Positions 5,684-8,842 of a stretch of 8,842 nucleotides of DNA are shown piece after piece (position 1 is the stretch's first letter; each line of letters opens with the position of its first letter). The notes below the pieces were generated by a model. It made no database searches. It saw only the letters and a program-made list of their open reading frames with translations, and had not been told where the DNA came from. The position numbers and the translations under genes were made by a program. Source of the stretch: Prevotellaceae bacterium. Lineage in GTDB: Bacteria > Bacteroidota > Bacteroidia > Bacteroidales > UBA932. The stretch is taken from positions 1-8,842 of the forward strand of contig JAISRS010000370.1 in NCBI GenBank assembly GCA_031273485.1, given 5' to 3'.

Positions 5684-6628
5684 ATGAAGCACGAATCACA
5701 ATCAGTATCTCCTAAAAAAGGGGTTTTTCCTAAAAAGGAATTTATAAACTACAGCCAAATATTTTTCGGAACACTTATAATGGCTGTGGGACTTGTGTTT
5801 TTTATTTCACCCTATAAATTAGCCCCCGGAGGCGTGTACGGAATATCTATAATACTGCATCATTTATACAAAATGTATCATGCTTCATTAGAGGGTTTTT
5901 TCGGAGGCGTGTTGCCCGATAATCTTGACATAAGCATTGCGGCTTTATGTCTGGAGGCGCCTTTGTGCGTTGCAGGCATCATTGCCCTTGGTAAGGCGTT
6001 TGGAATCAAGACGGTTATCAGTTTTCTTACCTTAGCTTTGTTTACGTTTATTTTAGAAAATTTATGGGGTTATTCTCCTCTTGTCGATGATATTATGTTA
6101 TCTACGATATTCGGCGCTGTTTGCCTGGGCTTGGGCTGCGGACTGATATTCCGAACCGGCGCAAGTTCCGGCGGTACGGATGTAATATCCATGATATTTT
6201 CCAAAAAATTGCATATCCAGTTGGGGACAATGGTTATAATGGTGGATTCCTGTGTGGTATTGCTTTCGTTTGTTGCGTTTAACGACATCAAAATACCTCT
6301 TTACTCTTTCATTGTGATATATATAACCGGACGAATAGTGAACGCCGCTGTGTATGGATTCCGGAATATCAAAACTTTATTGATTGTTTCCGATAAACAT
6401 GAGGAAATAGCCCGGTTTATCCTTGATTTGGACAGGGGCGGCACAATTTTGTACGGACAGGGAATGTACACCGGCAACAAAAAAAACATCATATTTTCAA
6501 ATGTCAATCCCAAAGAAGTGAACCTGATACGGCAACATATCAGAAAAGTTGATCCCGATGCGTTTATCACAATAATTGATGCGGGACAGGTTGTTGGCGA
6601 GGGTTTTCACAGTATCCACGAAAGTTAA
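5684..6628 (+). CDS. YitT-family integral membrane protein (DUF161 + DUF2179)
   Basis: A 314-residue inner-membrane protein of the YitT family, of unknown transport or sensing function. After a polar N-terminus (1-22), hydrophobic segments appear at about 25-45, 50-62, 83-105, 108-126, 137-157, 180-198 and 206-222. Family hallmarks are FFISPYKLAPGGVYGIS (39-55) and FRTGASSGGTDVISMIF (156-172). The soluble C-terminal DUF2179 domain (about 226-310) includes GGTILYGQGMYTGNKK (252-267). Length and domain order are standard, with no lesion seen. It begins 11 bases after the YciO-type gene, so the two are almost certainly co-transcribed; no functional link between them is established. Start ATG 5684 is the first in frame after the previous stop. 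Confidence 0.92.
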   Translation: MKHESQSVSPKKGVFPKKEFINYSQIFFGTLIMAVGLVFFISPYKLAPGGVYGISIILHHLYKMYHASLEGFFGGVLPDNLDISIAALCLEAPLCVAGIIALGKAFGIKTVISFLTLALFTFILENLWGYSPLVDDIMLSTIFGAVCLGLGCGLIFRTGASSGGTDVISMIFSKKLHIQLGTMVIMVDSCVVLLSFVAFNDIKIPLYSFIVIYITGRIVNAAVYGFRNIKTLLIVSDKHEEIARFILDLDRGGTILYGQGMYTGNKKNIIFSNVNPKEVNLIRQHIRKVDPDAFITIIDAGQVVGEGFHSIHES

Positions 6629-6643
6629 ATAAAACTGCATATT

Positions 6644-6712
6644 ATGAATATCAAAACAAAAATAAAAACACAATATCAGGAGTTAAAATCTAAAAAATAT
6701 CATAAGTTATGA
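6644..6712 (+). CDS. Possible 22-residue small ORF overlapping the gpsA start
   Basis: ATG at 6644 opens a Lys-rich frame (MNIKTKIKTQYQELKSKKYH and two more residues) whose TGA stop overlaps the gpsA ATG as ATGA. This arrangement would permit translational coupling. It fills most of the gap after the YitT gene. It is not recognised, and composition in such AT-rich DNA is weak support. It could equally be leader sequence of gpsA. Confidence 0.2.
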   Translation: MNIKTKIKTQYQELKSKKYHKL

Positions 6713-7725
6713 ATCAACGTTTTTTTAATACCTCTCTAAAATTCTGTATTCTCGGAAGCGGCAGCTGGGCTACGGCGCTTATGAAACTGCTGTCGGACAA
6801 GCAAAATATAAAGATTTGCTGGTATATACGTTCCGGAGAAACTATTTCGCATATCGAAAAATATGGAAATAATCCCAAATATTTGTCCTCTATACGGTTC
6901 GACACTTCGAGATTTGAGATGAGTAACGATATTAATCAGGCTCTGGAACGTTCAAATGTTGTGATAATAGCCATGCCCGCCATTTTTATTGCCGAATTGA
7001 TGGAAACAGTGACGGTTGATATAAGCGGTAAATTTATTGTTTCGGCGGTAAAAGGCATTATTCCCGAACTCAACAAGTCGGTTTCGGAGTATTTTAACGA
7101 AAAACACAACATCCCATACTCCCAGCTTGGGGTTATTTCCGGTCCGTGTCATGCCGAAGAAGTGGCTTTGGAACGCTTGTCGTATCTCACTTTTTCCTGC
7201 AAAAGAAAAAATCTGGCAGAGTTTATATCCAAAAACATTGAAACGCCGTTTTTACGAATCATATCCTCCACCGATGTGTATGGCTCCGAATATGCGGCTA
7301 TTTTGAAGAATATCTATGCAATAGGCGCGGGCATTTGTCACGGATTGGGTTATGGCGACAATTTTATCTCCGTCTTTGTAAGTAATTCATTTGAAGAGAT
7401 GCGCCGCTTTTTGAACGATACAAATCTAAGTCCCCGTCAAACCACCCGCTCGGCATATCTTGGCGATTTGCTTGTGACTTGCTATTCGCAGTTCAGCCGC
7501 AACAGGGCGCTTGGCACAATGCTCGGCAAAGGCTACAGCGTGTCCTCCGCCATGATGGAAATGAACATGGTGGCAGAGGGTTTCTACGCATCCAAATGTA
7601 TGCACGAAATCAACGAAACGGAACAGGTAGTTATGCCTATAGCCGAAACAGTTTACAGGATTTTATACCAAAATGCCTCCGCTCAAAACGAAATCAAAAA
7701 ACTAAGCGAAGAAGTATTGTTATGA
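6709..7725 (+). CDS. gpsA: Glycerol-3-phosphate dehydrogenase [NAD(P)+]
   Basis: Cytoplasmic enzyme that reduces dihydroxyacetone phosphate to sn-glycerol-3-phosphate, the backbone for phospholipid synthesis. The 338 residues match the usual length. The N-terminal Rossmann domain begins FCILGSGSWATAL (12-24), the GxGxxxA dinucleotide loop. SAVKGI (112-117) and SGPCHAEEVALERLSYLTFS (144-163) follow; GPCHAEE is the Bacteroidota form of the GPSFAxE motif. The C-terminal domain carries ILKNIYAIGAGI (198-209, with K200 in the catalytic-lysine position), NSFEEM (226-231) and YLGDLLVTCYSQFSRNRALG (250-269). No key residue is missing. The start at 6709 lies 80 bases after the YitT stop and overlaps the stop of a possible 22-codon ORF; no TAnnTTTG box was found in that gap, so it may belong to the upstream operon. 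In many Bacteroidota pgi follows gpsA; here it does not. Confidence 0.96.
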   Translation: MNQRFFNTSLKFCILGSGSWATALMKLLSDKQNIKICWYIRSGETISHIEKYGNNPKYLSSIRFDTSRFEMSNDINQALERSNVVIIAMPAIFIAELMETVTVDISGKFIVSAVKGIIPELNKSVSEYFNEKHNIPYSQLGVISGPCHAEEVALERLSYLTFSCKRKNLAEFISKNIETPFLRIISSTDVYGSEYAAILKNIYAIGAGICHGLGYGDNFISVFVSNSFEEMRRFLNDTNLSPRQTTRSAYLGDLLVTCYSQFSRNRALGTMLGKGYSVSSAMMEMNMVAEGFYASKCMHEINETEQVVMPIAETVYRILYQNASAQNEIKKLSEEVLL

Positions 7726-7780
7726 TCGACGGTTATCCCCCGTCGGCTTATAAGAAAAACAATTTAGCGACAGAATAACA

Positions 7781-7853
7781 GTCCCCCTGTCTCCCCTACC
7801 CTCCAATTCGTAATTTGAAATTCGTAATTGAATCCCTCCTTTGGGGGACAGGG
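7781..7853. repeat. GC-rich inverted repeat with internal AATTCGTAATT duplication
   Basis: The arms GTCCCCCTGTC (7781-7791) and GGGGGACAGGG (7843-7853) can pair in two overlapping registers of 7 bp (GTCCCCC/GGGGGAC or CCCTGTC/GACAGGG). Between them lie two copies of AATTCGTAATT (7805-7815 and 7820-7830). It sits 55 bases after gpsA and before the rsmI promoter, so it may act as a terminator as well as being a genomic repeat. There is no clear T-run directly after it, so termination is uncertain. Confidence 0.45.
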
Positions 7854-7872
7854 CGCTTTTGGGACAGCCGCA

Positions 7873-7904
7873 TTGCATGAATCAAAGAATTTATAATACC
7901 TTTG
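7873..7904 (+). promoter_or_regulatory. Promoter of rsmI
   Basis: TTG at 7873-7875 and TACCTTTG at 7897-7904 are separated by 21 bases, a good Bacteroidota -33/-7 pair. The -7 box ends 16 bases before the rsmI ATG at 7921, giving a very short leader. The GC-rich inverted repeat just upstream separates this unit from gpsA. Confidence 0.7.
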
Positions 7905-7920
7905 CTGTCAAAATTTGATA

Positions 7921-8592
7921 ATGAAACTTTATATAGTTCCCACACCGATAGGAAATTTGGAAGATATGACATTTCGTGCAGTTAAGGTATTGCGTGAGGT
8001 TGATATTATTCTGGCGGAAGATACCCGTAAAACGCTTATACTTCTGAAACATTACTCGATACAGACTCATATCGAGTCGCATCATAAGTTCAACGAACAT
8101 AAAAATATTGAACGTATCATTGAACGCCTTTCCGGCGGAAAAACAGTTGCACTTGTTTCCGACGCCGGTACTCCCGGCATATCCGACCCCGGTTTTTTAT
8201 TGGCAAGTAAATGTATCGAAGCCGGAATTGAAGTAGAATGTCTGCCCGGAGCAACGGCGCTTATACCTGCAATTATAAATTCGGGATTACCTTGCGACAG
8301 GTTCTGTTTTGAAGGATTTCTCCCGCAAAAAAAAGGCAGACAAAAGAAAATCGCACAATTAACGGAGGAAGAACGTACAATGATTTTCTATGAATCTCCT
8401 TACCGGACATTGAAATGTCTGGAACAATTTGCGGAATTTTTCGGACAGGAACGCAAAGTCAGTGTTTCGCGGGAATTATCCAAAATATACGAAGAAACAA
8501 TCCATGGAACACTGGCGGAAGTTATCGCTCATTTTAAAACCAAAGAACCTAAAGGCGAAATTGTCATTGTTGTAGAAGGAAAAACGGCATGA
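7921..8592 (+). CDS. rsmI: 16S rRNA (cytidine-1402-2'-O)-methyltransferase
   Basis: SAM-dependent enzyme of the tetrapyrrole-methylase fold that 2'-O-methylates C1402 of 16S rRNA in the decoding centre, acting with RsmH on the same nucleotide. The 223 residues show the family signature in order: IVPTPIGNLEDMT (5-17), ILAEDTRKT (30-38), LVSDAGTPGISDPG (78-91), LPGATALIPAIINSGL (108-123), IFYESPYR (155-162), SVSRELSK (181-188) and KGEIVIVVEG (211-220). The short C-terminal extension seen in E. coli RsmI (~286 residues) is absent, as is usual in Bacteroidota. A TTG at 7915 is in frame, but ATG 7921 gives the family N-terminus MKLYIVPTPIG and sits correctly behind the promoter. The stop codon is followed at once by repeat sequence. 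Confidence 0.96.
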   Translation: MKLYIVPTPIGNLEDMTFRAVKVLREVDIILAEDTRKTLILLKHYSIQTHIESHHKFNEHKNIERIIERLSGGKTVALVSDAGTPGISDPGFLLASKCIEAGIEVECLPGATALIPAIINSGLPCDRFCFEGFLPQKKGRQKKIAQLTEEERTMIFYESPYRTLKCLEQFAEFFGQERKVSVSRELSKIYEETIHGTLAEVIAHFKTKEPKGEIVIVVEGKTA

Positions 8593-8731
8593 ATGAACGA
8601 TGAACGATGAAGAACGCGAAGCAAAAAAATCCGAAGGATTTTTTAATTCGTGTAATTCGATAAAATTCGTGAGAAAAATTCGTGTTAATTCGTAAAAATC
8701 GGCGACAAAAAAATTCGTGTTAATTCGGCTA
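8592..8731 (-). repeat. Dispersed intergenic repeat, copy 3 (inverted)
   Basis: Read on the minus strand this contains the same words as copies 1 and 2: CGAATTAACACGAATTTTTT, GTCGCCGA, AATTACACGAATT and an AAAAAATCC hairpin unit. It also has TTCATCGTTCATCGTTC (8611-8595), a 17-base exact inverted match to 4906-4922. It begins directly at the rsmI stop codon. The word order differs from copies 1 and 2, so it is a related mosaic rather than a clean copy. Confidence 0.55.
8624..8644 (+). terminator. Hairpin terminator after rsmI
   Basis: AAAAAATCC (8624-8632), loop GAA and GGATTTTTT (8636-8644) form a perfect 9-bp hairpin ending in a T-run, 32 bases after the rsmI stop. It is symmetric and could work in both directions. 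It is embedded in repeat copy 3 and closely resembles the hairpin in copy 1 (1836-1854), which suggests the repeat family carries a portable terminator. Confidence 0.6.
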
Positions 8732-8767
8732 AATCTTATTTTGAGGTGCTATTATTTCTGGCTGCAC

Positions 8768-8821
8768 CGTAGCAATGACAGCTACGCCGAACGAAAAGGT
8801 CGCCAAGCAGCCCGAAGGGCT
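8768..8821. other. Structured non-coding segment with two hairpins
   Basis: CGTAGC/GCTACG (8768-8773 and 8781-8786) form a 6-bp stem with a 7-base loop. AGCCC-GAA-GGGCT (8809-8821) forms a 5-bp stem followed by TAATTTT. The segment is richer in GC than the repeat before it and carries no recognisable gene; a 31-codon minus-strand frame starting at 8831 is not convincing. It may be another genomic repeat or the terminator of a gene beyond the window. Confidence 0.3.
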
Positions 8822-8842
8822 TAATTTTCATAACCGCAGGTC

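Noticed and set aside
7479..7778. Plus-strand frame of 99 codons overlapping the end of gpsA
   Set aside because: Mostly a +1 shadow of gpsA. Its last 18 codons, opening with an ATG at 7722 that overlaps the gpsA stop as ATGA, match nothing known.

Overview
The window looks like chromosomal DNA from a low-GC member of the Bacteroidota, probably Bacteroidales. The evidence is repeated TAnnTTTG promoter boxes at the right distance from genes, weak or absent Shine-Dalgarno sequences, and protein variants typical of that phylum (for example GPCHAEE in GpsA, and a short RsmI without a C-terminal extension). No genus can be named from the sequence alone.

Layout. Positions 1-1682 (minus) hold the first 560 codons of thrS; its 3' end lies outside the window. 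An intergenic stretch (1683-2029) carries the divergent thrS and tRNA promoters and copy 1 of a dispersed repeat. tRNA-Asp(GTC) lies at 2030-2104, followed by a strong hairpin that appears to terminate transcription from both sides. Positions 2187-4444 (minus) form a small defence module. Read in its own direction, it starts with a promoter-like box at 4472-4479. Next come two out-of-register gene fragments: the N-terminus of a PAPS-reductase-like protein (BrxP type) and the C-terminus of a Lon-related BrxL-type protein. An apparently intact AbiEi/AbiEii-type (type IV) toxin-antitoxin pair follows. Positions 4445-5060 hold a further decayed coding fragment and copy 2 of the repeat.

From 5061 onward the plus strand is housekeeping: a YciO/Sua5/YrdC-family protein, a YitT-family membrane protein 11 bases downstream, gpsA (glycerol-3-phosphate dehydrogenase), and rsmI (16S rRNA C1402 2'-O-methyltransferase) with its own promoter. 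The last 250 bases are non-coding: an inverted copy of the dispersed repeat, a terminator-like hairpin and a second structured segment.

The most notable point is the defence module. The two fragments at 3942-4444 are best explained as the first and last genes of a type 4 BREX operon (brxP ... brxL) joined by an internal deletion that removed everything between them. The toxin-antitoxin pair next to it still looks intact. This reading rests on family recognition from memory and needs a homology search to confirm.
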